NCBI GenBank assembly: GCA_018398765.1
Contig: JAHBMJ010000230.1
Coordinates: forward strand, 5,992 to 48,950
Length of the DNA: 42,959 nt
Origin: Chromera velia
Lineage: Eukaryota > Sar > Chromeraceae
Direction of reading: 5' to 3'
Position 1 is the first letter of the stretch. The number at the start of each line of letters is the position of its first letter. Below are positions 1-8,436 of the stretch, in pieces. The notes beneath the pieces are model-generated. The model saw only the letters and a list, made by a program, of their open reading frames with translations. It searched no databases and had not been told where the DNA came from. Position numbers and translations under genes: made by a program.

Positions 1-1277
1 TGACCGTATGACAGTCGGTAGGGTGCTCTCACAGGAGGAGAGTGCCCTGCCTTGAGCTTGATCTCACACTCGATCTTTCGGTGGGGCGGGAGACCCGGGA
101 GCTCGTCTGGGAATCGATCAAAATGTTTCTCGAGAACCGGTCGGATGCTGGGTGGGACTTCTTTGCTCTGGAGGTGCTTTCGGAATCCCGTGTAGGTTGA
201 AGAATTGATGGGATGGTCAAGAGGGAAAGATGAAAGGGGCGGTGGGTCTCCGGGATTACCGGCAGACTGCAGGGAATACACTCCCAACGTATCACTCACC
301 CCCCCCTTCTGCACTGCTTCGAGGCGGAATAGATGCACACGGGAACTGGGTCTCTTCATCAGCCGACGGAGCTCTCTCTGGCTAAAGAAGTCCTCCCCCT
401 CCCCTTCCGCCGGGTACTCCTCGCTGTCAAGCAGGAGCAAGTCTCTCCCGGTCGGCGACTTACACGCGGGGATCGTGAGGGCCTTCTCACGGTAATGTGG
501 GATAGGAATATACTCCTCACAGAAGGGCATCCCCAACACAACATTGTAATCATCGTCCAGATCGACTACTGTGAGATTCAGAGGCGCGCTGAAGCCTTGT
601 ATGCAGAGGGGAAGGCCTTTGACCTCCTGGGAAATCGGAAGTTGCGGTCCCCCGTTCAACCCACCCTTGCATGCGGTCGGTTCATCGAGATTCCAGAGAG
701 TGAAGCGGTTCGACTCGGCAACGGAATGGGCAAGGAAGTTCGAATCTGCCCCAGGATTGTACAGACAGCGAACAGGGACCCCTGCCAACCAACCGTGGAA
801 GCGGATGAGCTTCCCCGGTGCGCAGGAGGTCTTCGTGGAGTAGTATCTGCAAAACGAGTAGCCATTCCGCATGCCTGCATTCTGATTCTGCTGTTGCGAG
901 CCCCACAACCCCGGCGGGAAGTCAGTGACTGGGCGTGCGGCAGGCTGCCACATCTGCTGGTGCTGCATGGGCGAAGGTGTGAGGCCTGAGGGCACCACCG
1001 GACCCTGAGGTTGCATGAGAGGGTTACTGACCCCCATGTGCCTGAAATTCCGATTGTCAGGACGGGGAGGGGCATTCCGATGCTGCTGTTGTTGCTGCTG
1101 AAATGACTGGTATGGGAAGTTTCGGTGCTGCTGGGGGAGGAGACGGTTATTAGACTTTGGGCACCTGTTCACCCGGTGGCCCTGTTGGTGGTAGTTGAAA
1201 CATCTGTCTTCTCTGATGTGCCTCTGCACCTGCTCGTGCGACAGTGCATATAAGCGCGACAATCTATCTATTTCCAT
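1..1277 (-). CDS. Gag-Pol continuation: zinc knuckle, protease, RT linker (partial)
   Basis: Open in the gag frame from an ATG at 1277 to the window edge, with no stop across the C8 run at 299-306. Order: knuckle CFNYHQQGHRVNRC (about 1210-1170), where the second Cys of CX2CX4HX4C is Tyr; a Gln/Pro-rich spacer; a retropepsin-like domain with LYNPGADSNFL where active members have D-S/T-G, so the catalytic Asp is Asn; the flap-side LGMPF motif; then the RT-proximal linker FPDELPGLPPHRK. Spacing is normal for the family, so these are substitutions rather than misalignment. Zinc binding by the knuckle and the protease activity are both probably lost. The frame should continue left into reverse transcriptase. 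Confidence 0.85.
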   Translation of the reverse strand, partial: MEIDRLSRLYALSHEQVQRHIREDRCFNYHQQGHRVNRCPKSNNRLLPQQHRNFPYQSFQQQQQQHRNAPPRPDNRNFRHMGVSNPLMQPQGPVVPSGLTPSPMQHQQMWQPAARPVTDFPPGLWGSQQQNQNAGMRNGYSFCRYYSTKTSCAPGKLIRFHGWLAGVPVRCLYNPGADSNFLAHSVAESNRFTLWNLDEPTACKGGLNGGPQLPISQEVKGLPLCIQGFSAPLNLTVVDLDDDYNVVLGMPFCEEYIPIPHYREKALTIPACKSPTGRDLLLLDSEEYPAEGEGEDFFSQRELRRLMKRPSSRVHLFRLEAVQKGGVSDTLGVYSLQSAGNPGDPPPLSSFPLDHPINSSTYTGFRKHLQSKEVPPSIRPVLEKHFDRFPDELPGLPPHRKIECEIKLKAGHSPPVRAPYRLSYG

Positions 1278-1340
1278 CGGTGCAAGCCCATCTGTGTTGC
1301 GCTGTTACACCGCGTGCCCGCCTCCATCGGCGCGCTCGCC

Positions 1341-2036
1341 TCAGATCAATTGGTCTTCCTCGTCTGCCACTGTCATGACGGCCTCAAGTCCCGTGACTCC
1401 CCGACGCTTCACAGCGAGACGAATGTTAGTTGGCAATCCCCTGAGGTAGTCGTACAGTAGGTCGGCTTCTGTAATATCCTCAATCTGCATGGCCTTCTCT
1501 ATGAAGTCATCAGTGTACTTCTGTACTGTCTTGTTCCCACATTTCATCGCTTGGACTTCCTCTCGCAAACGTGTCTGAGCATTTGGGTCTTTGAACTTCT
1601 TCCCAATCCTCTCTTTAAAATTCTTCCACCCCTGGAACGGTGTTCGGAGGTTTTTAAGCTTGTACCACCTGTGCAGGGGACAGGATAGGTATTGACATGC
1701 TGCTTCGCATTTCTCGGCTTCCAACGCTCGCGATAAGCGAAGCCATCTCTCGGTTATACGGAGCCAATCTAGGAGTTGTTTGCGGCTGCCTGCGTACGTA
1801 AACGGCTCTTTGGGTTTCAAATTTGACTTCACGGCCGCTGGAGGGCTGTTCTCCGCGGTGCCTTGTTGTGCTGTTACGATTGTCTGCTGGTGGTTGATCA
1901 GCTCTTGGTGTAGCTGTTGATTCTGTTGGGTTAACTGCCCGTTTTGGACCTGCAGTGCCTGGATCTCAGCTTGCTGCTGCTGTTGAGTTTGAATAAGCTG
2001 CTGAATGAGCTCAGAAGTGATAGAAGACGGGTCCAT
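1341..2036 (-). CDS. Retrotransposon Gag (capsid) protein
   Basis: A 231-residue frame. It starts at an ATG about 65 bases after the primer-binding site. Residues 1-65 are Gln-rich and coiled-coil-like, followed by a linker and a helical capsid-type domain from about residue 80 (LLDWLRITERWLRL, YKLKNLRTPFQGWKNFKERI, LYDYLRGLPTNIRLAVK), which matches the retrotransposon gag pattern. It would package the element RNA into virus-like particles. The frame ends in TGA at 1341-1343; a second in-frame stop (TAA at 1305-1307) follows before the same frame reopens as the zinc knuckle. Either the stops are decay or the element once used readthrough; decay is more likely given the other lesions. Confidence 0.85.
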   Translation of the reverse strand: MDPSSITSELIQQLIQTQQQQQAEIQALQVQNGQLTQQNQQLHQELINHQQTIVTAQQGTAENSPPAAVKSNLKPKEPFTYAGSRKQLLDWLRITERWLRLSRALEAEKCEAACQYLSCPLHRWYKLKNLRTPFQGWKNFKERIGKKFKDPNAQTRLREEVQAMKCGNKTVQKYTDDFIEKAMQIEDITEADLLYDYLRGLPTNIRLAVKRRGVTGLEAVMTVADEEDQLI

Positions 2037-2100
2037 CCTGCCCGCACTTCAAACAATGGTTGAGAGGCAGAGCGGGGTCTCCTTGAGGCAGAGGACCGGG

Positions 2101-2112
2101 GCTCTGCTACCA
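2101..2112 (-). other. Candidate tRNA primer-binding site
   Basis: The minus strand reads TGGTAGCAGAGC, one base different from the TGGTATCAGAGC primer site used by many elements primed by initiator tRNA-Met. It sits about 65 bases upstream of the gag ATG, where a PBS is expected. It marks the inner edge of the 5' LTR. Confidence 0.6.
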
Positions 2113-2469
2113 CGTCAGATTTCCTCCTAAACTAAGAACGTAGTCTAGTCGGAGACTTATCGTACCTTACCTCCTTAAGTCTGTCAGTCAGAGTTCACTT
2201 CCAAGGACTCCATTCAAGCGATACAGATGGATGAAGACTATACGATATGCTTCTATTTATTTCTGTATTACAAGTCTATTATTTCTTTCTCTGTATTGTC
2301 AGTCTGTCACTTAATTCTCTTAGTGCACTTAATTAATACCGGCCGGGCTTAGTATTGCGAAGTTAGTTTCCCAGTCCCAGTTCTAGCAAGTTTGGCGGGT
2401 GATCAAGTCGCCGTACAAGCCACAACGTAACGATTAGCAGTCATTTTGGAGTGATTAATTTCATTCCAC
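2113..2469 (-). repeat. Candidate 5' LTR region
   Basis: This AT-rich stretch lies directly outside the PBS and has no gene. On the minus strand it could start with TGTGGAATG near 2469 and contains an AATAAATAG stretch. Without the partner LTR, which is outside the window, neither end can be fixed and no TG...CA pair is certain. Confidence 0.35.
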
Positions 2470-4110
2470 AGACGAATCAAACGTTTTATTTCCTTCATCA
2501 TGATTGTGCGTATTATGTATGTTGGGAGTGTTTGTTGAGCTGTTGGGCCGTGTTGGGCTTTCTTGTTGGGCGTGTTGTGTATTGGGCGTGTTGGGCACCC
2601 AACAGCTTCCTGGCAAGGTGAAGCCTAACAGTACAACAAGCCCAACAGCCCAATAAAACCTGGTGACACGAAGTTTTTCATAAAAATGAATACATGTTTC
2701 TAGCCTAACATAAAAACTAATGTTACTGTTATATTTTTTGTAATTTATAGTTTTTGGTTTTTTATGAAACTTTTTGTATAACATTCCTAGATTTTTGTCT
2801 GTTTTTCTTTAAAGTCAGGGGTCATGATCTACCTATATGTAGAGTGCGGCCCCCTAGTGAATGAATGAATGAATGAAGAGAAAAAGAAAAAGAAATGAAA
2901 GGCTTAGCAAACGAAAGGTGGAACAAGAAGGAATAAAAACAAAGGAAAGGTGAAAAGAGAAAGAAGAAAAAGGAAATATAGACAACAGCTTAAGAAGTTG
3001 CTAACGCACTTCTTCCATGAGGAGGGAAAGGTGTACACTGATTGATGCACTGACACACTGATTGACGCACTGACACACTGATGCTGAATGGAATGACTCG
3101 AGAATATTTCCTCTCATGTTTTTTCTATCTGTCTTTATTCTTCTTTTAATGCATCTCGATACAGATTCTTTTCTTTGTGTCTTGATTCTTATCTTTTCAT
3201 GCACATTTGATCTCTCTCTGTGTATTTTTGTGTACCCCCTCTGTAAAGCGAGTTGGTATGTGCATTTACAGGATCTCTTTATCTTTTCCGACTGCGAAAG
3301 TGTTTCTGGTGCTTTCTTCCTGATGCATGCCGACCAGAACCACCCTGCAGGAGGAGAGCTCCACTACGCAGACACCGCCTCTTGAATGCCTGTGGTGTCG
3401 TTATTTATTATTTGCAGAGTGAGTGGATGAATGATGAGTGAAAGTGTATGACTGGCTGTGGGGCGATCTCTACATGAGCTCATATGCAGTGACAGATTCG
3501 TGAAGCTTCTTGTGGTGACTGATCGCTTGTACGTGCCGTCATCCCGTTCTCGTTTACTTAAGACAGCGATGTTCAAGATGAATGGTTGGCACTCCACGCA
3601 CACGCTTATGGCAGTGTCCGACAACCCATGTTAGTCGTTGCATACCGACTTCTTGCGTGATTCGAATCTGATATGAGGGAGAAAGGAAAGAGCATCAAGG
3701 AGAAATGAAGCGATTGAAATTGAGTACAAGATCTGAGATCGTGTGTGGACACACGCCTTGGGAGGACGGGCATGTGTGACATGAATGCTCATAGCCAAGC
3801 CGCCTCTAAGCGTTGGCGTGGGCCGGTCAGTGGCGTTGAGAGAACGCATGAGCCTGCCTTGTGGGACCGAGTGGAAACGCGTGCGCCCATAACTACTCCA
3901 ATCGATATAGCTTCAGGATGGCTTGTGTTCATGGCATTCAGATTGACCATTAAAAGAACCGGATTTTGAAGTAGGACTTCTAGAGAACACTTCTAGGAAC
4001 AGACTTTCTTATCTGTTATCTGAGCCTCATGCTAGTTATGATTACGTTTCAACCGTAATGACAGAAGAGAACATAGATCTCTCCGGCATATCTGTGCCCG
4101 CTTTGTCTTC
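2470..4110. other. Unassigned spacer with short repeats
   Basis: No convincing gene. At 2520-2605 there are irregular copies of a GTTGGGCGTG-like motif, which explains a Thr/Asn-rich shadow frame. A (GAAT)n run is at 2858-2878 and an A/G-rich stretch at 2880-2990. From 3001 to 3100 the CACTGATTGA motif repeats about three times. Confidence 0.5.
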
Positions 4111-4282
4111 TTACTTCTTTTCAACATGAGGGTCTGCAAGAGGCTCCTCCCCTTCCTTTTCTTCAACACCGCCGCCTTCATTCTCTTCAAAATCCCCTTC
4201 GTTACCTGAAAAGTCGGACTCCGATATCTTGTTTGACTCATCAGCGAGACCATCATTTGCTGCTGCTACTGCCTGTTTGGAG
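4111..4282 (-). CDS. Acidic C-terminal exon candidate
   Basis: After the acceptor-like ctccaaacag on the minus strand the frame reads an Ala-rich start, then Ser/Glu/Asp-rich sequence (SESDFSGNEGDFEENEGG) and ends at TAA. It lies just downstream of the PIP-box ORF in the same orientation, so the two could be exons of one small nuclear protein. Composition bias alone could also produce such a frame. Confidence 0.25.
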
Positions 4283-4415
4283 AGGTGACTACAGCACAGA
4301 GCCTCGCAGATCAATGCGGGTGAGGGGAAGACTGCCAAGGGGGGGAGGACTGTTGAGAGGAGGACTGCCAAGGAGATTTCCGGGCGGCTGGAGGCACAAG
4401 GCCACCGAGTAATGG

Positions 4416-4532
4416 CTAGTCAGCCTTGGTGGCCCCCTCCCCTTTCTTCTCTGCGGCAACAAAGAACTTCAAGAACTTCTGAGACTGCGTCGTCTTCGCG
4501 CCAGAGTCAGGCGCTTTTCGTTTGAGTGCCAT
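4416..4532 (-). CDS. 38-residue ORF with PCNA-interacting (PIP-box) motif; possible first exon
   Basis: From the ATG at 4532 the frame is basic and Ser/Thr-rich, with QKFLKFF at residues 18-24. That fits the PIP-box consensus QxxLxxFF exactly and sits N-terminally, as in many PCNA clients. The frame ends in TAG at 4416-4418. It may be a real microprotein or a first exon: a GT inside the Phe-Phe-Val codons could splice to an acceptor at about 4284, which opens the acidic frame downstream. No homologue is recognised. Confidence 0.35.
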   Translation of the reverse strand: MALKRKAPDSGAKTTQSQKFLKFFVAAEKKGEGATKAD

Positions 4533-4910
4533 GACATTCAGACGGTAAGACAGTCTGGGCAGACTGTCACTTTTGCAAAAATTCAGAGTCGAGTGAGCAG
4601 ATTCAACTGTGAAGTATTAAATTTAGTATTCATGGAAGTACACAAATCACATAGATGAATGTTCCTTTGATAGGTTGAGCCCGCTGCTCTCAGTTGATCG
4701 CTTGACAAGAATCTGTACAGCTCTCTGGGCTGAGAGCTGTCAGAGCAACATTTGGCGGACTCGATCTCATTTTTTTTTTTCGATGCCGCCGCGGAGAGAT
4801 AAAGGCGACGGTCCCGCCGCGGAAACTTACTCGACCGGCGGAGCGGCGCGTCGCGGTCCTCCCCTTCTCCTCCAAGTTTTTTCCCCGCGGCGCGCCGCGG
4901 TGCGCCTGAA

Positions 4911-4959
4911 CCGCGGCGTTTATACACATAAACGCCGCGGTGTATAAACGCCGCGGTGT
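4911..4959. repeat. GC-rich hairpin plus 16-bp tandem duplication
   Basis: CCGCGGCGTTTAT at 4911-4923 and its exact complement at 4928-4940 form a 13-bp stem with a 4-base loop (ACAC). The right arm plus TGT is then repeated in tandem: ATAAACGCCGCGGTGT at 4928-4943 and again at 4944-4959. The preceding 120 bases are rich in CCGCGG, so the whole patch is palindromic and SacII-site-like. Confidence 0.85.
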
Positions 4960-5198
4960 CTAGAAACGCTGCCCGCGCTTCGGAGTGGCTCATTTTGTGC
5001 TCATTCTCACCGAATTGACCGTGGGTCTGAAACCCTGGTATCCCAGACCCAGCTTTCAGTGAAGTTGGGTATGACACCATCAATTGAAGAAAACTCTCTG
5101 TCAAAAGTTTTCTTTTATCATGCAATGAATTGTGACAGAGCGTTTTTCGCGAAAGGACACCTCCGGGCAAAAGTCATTGATTGGACCCAGGAGGGAGG

Positions 5199-5390
5199 TC
5201 TACTTGGACCTTCCATCTGGGTCTGAGAGACCGGTCTCCCAGACCCAAACCGAAGGTGGGGTCCGACCTGTGACTGGAAGACTCTCTGAAGATGTTCTGA
5301 AGGCCTATTCCAGTCACAGGTTGGAACTCACCTTCAGCTTGGGTCTGGGAGACCGGTCGTTGAGACCCAGATGGAAGGTCAAAGTGGACC
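5199..5390. repeat. Long imperfect inverted repeat (foldback), arms about 80 bp
   Basis: The left arm (about 5199-5279) and right arm (about 5310-5390) are reverse complements over roughly 80 bases with only scattered mismatches, around a 30-base loop. Both arms contain the palindromic core GAGACCGGTC and the blocks GACCTTCCATCTGGGTCT and CCTGTGACTGGAA. A short related palindrome (TGGGTCTG...CAGACCCA) lies at 5022-5051, and a third partial copy of GGACCTTCC...GGTCTGGG follows at 5386-5408. No gene overlaps it convincingly. Confidence 0.85.
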
Positions 5391-5462
5391 TTCCTTCTAG
5401 GTCTGGGTGCATTCGGATTCTGGCGTCTACGTGTCTTCGTGCTCCTCTCTTCTTGCTCACAG

Positions 5463-5659
5463 ATATCTCGGATGATCCGAGAACCAGCGCTTTCCTCGGG
5501 ATCGCCCTCGGCAGGGCGTTAAAAGGCCGGGTAAGTCTTCTTCTTTCCCGTCCGTCTCTTTTTGTATCTTTTTGTTGCTCACCTTTCTCTTTCCTTCTCT
5601 GGTGCCTGCAGGCAATTGTTCCAGCCCCAGAAGCTTTCTGGGAGCTAGTCTGGGAATGA
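5463..5659 (+). CDS. Two candidate 3'-terminal exons of an unidentified gene
   Basis: A pyrimidine-rich tract ending tgctcacag precedes an exon at 5463-5530 (ISDDPRTSAFLGIALGRALK), which ends at gtaagt. An 81-base intron ends tgcctgcag and a second exon at 5612-5659 reads AIVPAPEAFWELVWE and stops. Phases agree. The intron length is a multiple of three and has no stop, so retention would also stay open. No family recognised and the upstream exons are not visible. Confidence 0.3.
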
Positions 5660-6968
5660 TCTTTGTGTCTGGGGAGCTGAAGAAGCCTTTGGTCAGCCTG
5701 TTTCTCTTTTTTGTGTATAGTGATGATTTCCGCCTTGATTGTCTATATGTGTAGATGCATATGTGTACGCCTTTGCCTTCCCAGACAGGGTAGCCGCCAA
5801 TCCCATTCAAGCGTCACTTGAACGGAGCTCTCTTCCATCATGCCTGTGTGCAGCTCTTCAGATAGATTCTTCACTGAAATGCTGATGCTTTGCCGGATCG
5901 TCTGGCAGTACCTGCCTGATCCTGCCTGCCTGCCTGCCTGTCCCCCTCTTTTCATCTGTCTACCTGTCAGACTTCCTGTGCCTACTTGCTGGGCCTGACA
6001 GTGTCTGGCTATGCACATATCGGCACATGTGTGCCTGTCTTCCTGTGCTGCCTCTCTGGATGTCTGGATGTCTGGCTGTCTGCCTGCTCAAGAAATAGGA
6101 GGGCAGAAAGAGAGAGAGATGGAGAGAGCCAAGATGCAGTTTCACGCTTCTTGGAACGCCTCTCTTTTTCAAATGACCACTTGCACTTCAAGATGAAGTC
6201 ATTGTATTGTAAATGACAGCAGCAGTTTGTTGGTAGCCGTTTTGCTTTGCACCCCTCCGGGCCTTCCGTAATACTATGTCTTCCTCGTGCATGAGGTACG
6301 TGAGGCCGCACTCGCACCATTGCGTCGAAAACCCTGTGCGCACTCCTGTCCAATGTAAATTGAGATGATTCTCATGCTGATCTTATTCTTGAATTGTTCT
6401 TCTTTTCTGCGTGCTTTGATTCTTAGAGGAGATTCCGTATTCGCGTGACGTTCTGCATGCAGGTAACCGTCAGCCTCTACGGGGTGACCCCCTTGACGGG
6501 CTTCCGTCAGCCCAGGGCGTATGAGCAGTAAACGACGCCCACTGTTTGAATGTGCACATTCAATTGAAATCTGTGCAAAGCATTGTGTGTGTTTCAAACC
6601 GTTGGTGTGCAAGCTTTTTAGTCGGAAGCTAGCAAGCTTACAGTGGTGTATATTAAAATCTAAGTTAAAATTAATTAGAATGAAGCACTATAATTAATAA
6701 ACAATCATAATCCAATCATTTTATTTTAGTTAGTAAAGTGTTAGAATTAGTTTTTAATTGGATTTCAAGGTTTGTATAGATTCATTTAATAGTTTAAAAG
6801 CTTCCAAAACTTGGTATGATATTTAAAAATTAAAAGTCACTTCTCAAGACAAAGGTTCAGATTGGAAGTCCTATCAGTTAGGGTCACAAATTTATGAGGG
6901 GATACACAGCATTCGAACGAATAACACCATATAGGCAGGAATGTGGGGAGTTCGAGGTTCGAAGATAG
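5660..6968. other. Gene-poor spacer, simple repeats then AT-rich block
   Basis: Contains a short (CCTG)n run at 5922-5942, CTGGATGT/CTGCCTG-type repeats to about 6090, and from about 6640 to 6890 an AT-rich block with no coding character. No gene that I can support. Confidence 0.5.
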
Positions 6969-7268
6969 CACGAAGAGAGCGTAAAGCAATTCACGGATTC
7001 TGAAGGTGAAGATGAGGCAAAAGCAGGAGCTGCAGGACCCACGTCAGGGACAGGAGATGACACCCCTTCCCGACACGTACCGGACCCCGGGAGGCATGAT
7101 GATGACGGAGACGAGGAGCATGATGATGAGGGTGATGGAGACGACGATGACGATGAGAATAAAGATGGTGACTGGCAGGAAAATTCGGATAAGATGGACG
7201 ATGACGATGAAAATGATGTCTTAGTGGTACAGTCTTACTGTATGCAAAAGGTGTGTAGGTGTCTATAA
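6969..7268 (+). CDS. Asp/Glu-rich exon, partial gene of unknown function
   Basis: The open frame runs from just after an in-frame TAG (which also forms an AG acceptor at 6967-6968) to TAA at 7266. It encodes an acidic stretch such as HDDDGDEEHDDEGDGDDDDD followed by WQENSDKMDDDDEND. There is no early ATG, so it is an internal or 3' exon at best. The first 50 codons before the acidic run have ordinary composition. The acidic tract could also be an incidental GATGA repeat. Confidence 0.3.
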   Translation, partial: HEESVKQFTDSEGEDEAKAGAAGPTSGTGDDTPSRHVPDPGRHDDDGDEEHDDEGDGDDDDDENKDGDWQENSDKMDDDDENDVLVVQSYCMQKVCRCL

Positions 7269-7744
7269 TTGAGTACGTTGAATGCACATGCCTGTGTCAA
7301 TTGAAGAAAAACTTGATGACGATGATGAATGCGTACCTGAATGATTCAAATACGACAAAAAAAATCATACACAGATATTTTATTTCAAAAATTCAGTTTT
7401 AGTTAGAATTAAAAAAAAGTTTTATTGATGGTTAATATGTTAAATTAAATCTACTACTATCTACTACACTGCCTATTTAAAGTTTCATAATAGTTATATA
7501 ACCTACTAACTTATAAATTAACTAGAAAAAAGATTTAAATGACCTGATGATTAAAGATTAAAGACATTATACTGGATACAATATAGTAGTTATATCTTCA
7601 AAAAATGATTTATTATGTTATTATGTTTAAAACATAATTTAATATACAATAAAAATGTTAGAATATTATATTTCATATAATAAAAAAATAACGTTTAAGT
7701 TACTCACGTATAAAACAACATTCATTGTTGTAAAGTAATTTTAG
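7269..7744. other. AT-rich spacer
   Basis: Strongly AT-rich with no open frame of coding character; either an intron between the flanking candidate exons or intergenic DNA. It ends in the acceptor-like sequence gtaattttag. Confidence 0.5.
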
Positions 7745-7950
7745 GCAGTAATCATTCAGAGTCTTTGCTAAGCATTCATGAGCAAAAGACTCAGTCAGAT
7801 TCGTTTTCAGACGCTTGTATAAACACTGTGGCACCTGAACGCATAGATGTGAGCACAGACCTGGGCATAGACTGTAGTCGTTGCCAGAAGTTGTTAAAAC
7901 GTTTGTCAGTCACTGTAACAGCGGAAACAGATCTTGTTTTCGTTTTGTAA
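7745..7950 (+). CDS. Candidate 3'-terminal exon, unknown protein
   Basis: After the AG at 7743-7744 the frame stays open for 68 codons to TAA at 7948-7950. It has balanced composition, includes a CSRCQKLLKRL stretch with a CX2C pair, and ends in AETDLVFVL. It may belong to the same plus-strand gene as the acidic frame at 6969-7268. No family recognised. Confidence 0.3.
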
Positions 7951-8436
7951 TCTCGTTTGTGTTTTTGCTCTCCCCATGGAGATGGTCCTACATGAAAAAC
8001 AAAGACACAGGTTCAAAAGAGGAAAGACCAAACAAAGATCCATGCAGTCAACTGGTGCCGCTGCAATGCAAGATTCCATGTTGTTCCCATTCATTTCACA
8101 TATGCGCCCCTTCCAGGTAGTATGACATGTACCTGTCTGGCAGTTTTTTATTTTAACAAATGGAGGGGACGTTTTCAGTTTCATCTCAAGCTTCGGCATG
8201 AACGAATTGACGACAGCAGACAGAGGATACAAAACGCAATACACCAAAAATTCTCGCGAATGCTTTCCCTCCATGTACATATTTTCCTTTCCCGATTCCC
8301 AACGTATGTCTACTTACATTTCAAGACCTCTTCGGTTCGAATCAGCAAGTGCAGAAAAAACGCAAATCTGTACAGGAAATTGGACAAAAAAACAAACTGG
8401 CTGAAAAGGGCACACACACGCAGATTTCCGTATCAA
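7951..8436. other. Downstream flank of the aminotransferase gene
   Basis: No supported gene. It separates the candidate plus-strand exon from the convergent aminotransferase and probably includes the 3' untranslated region of the latter. Confidence 0.45.

Larger units (their letters stand above)
1..2469 (-). mobile_element. Ty3/Gypsy-type LTR retrotransposon, left-truncated by the window
   Basis: Read on the minus strand the order is candidate LTR, tRNA primer-binding site, gag, zinc knuckle, retropepsin-like protease, then the proline-rich linker that precedes reverse transcriptase in Ty3/Gypsy Pol. The linker has the typical FPDELPGLPPHR and PPVRAPYRLS strings. RT, RNase H, integrase and the 3' LTR would lie to the left of base 1. 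Two in-frame stops separate gag from the next frame, and protease and knuckle each lack a key residue, so this copy looks non-functional. The element type is secure from gene order and the linker; the LTR boundary is not. Confidence 0.85.

Noticed and set aside
25..310. Frameshift between protease and RT linker at the C8 run
   Set aside because: Recounting the homopolymer (two C in 299-300 plus six in 301-306) shows the frame is continuous.
8325..8345. tRNA B-box-like GGTTCGAATC
   Set aside because: No matching A box or cloverleaf at the right distance; no tRNA gene could be folded by eye anywhere in the window.
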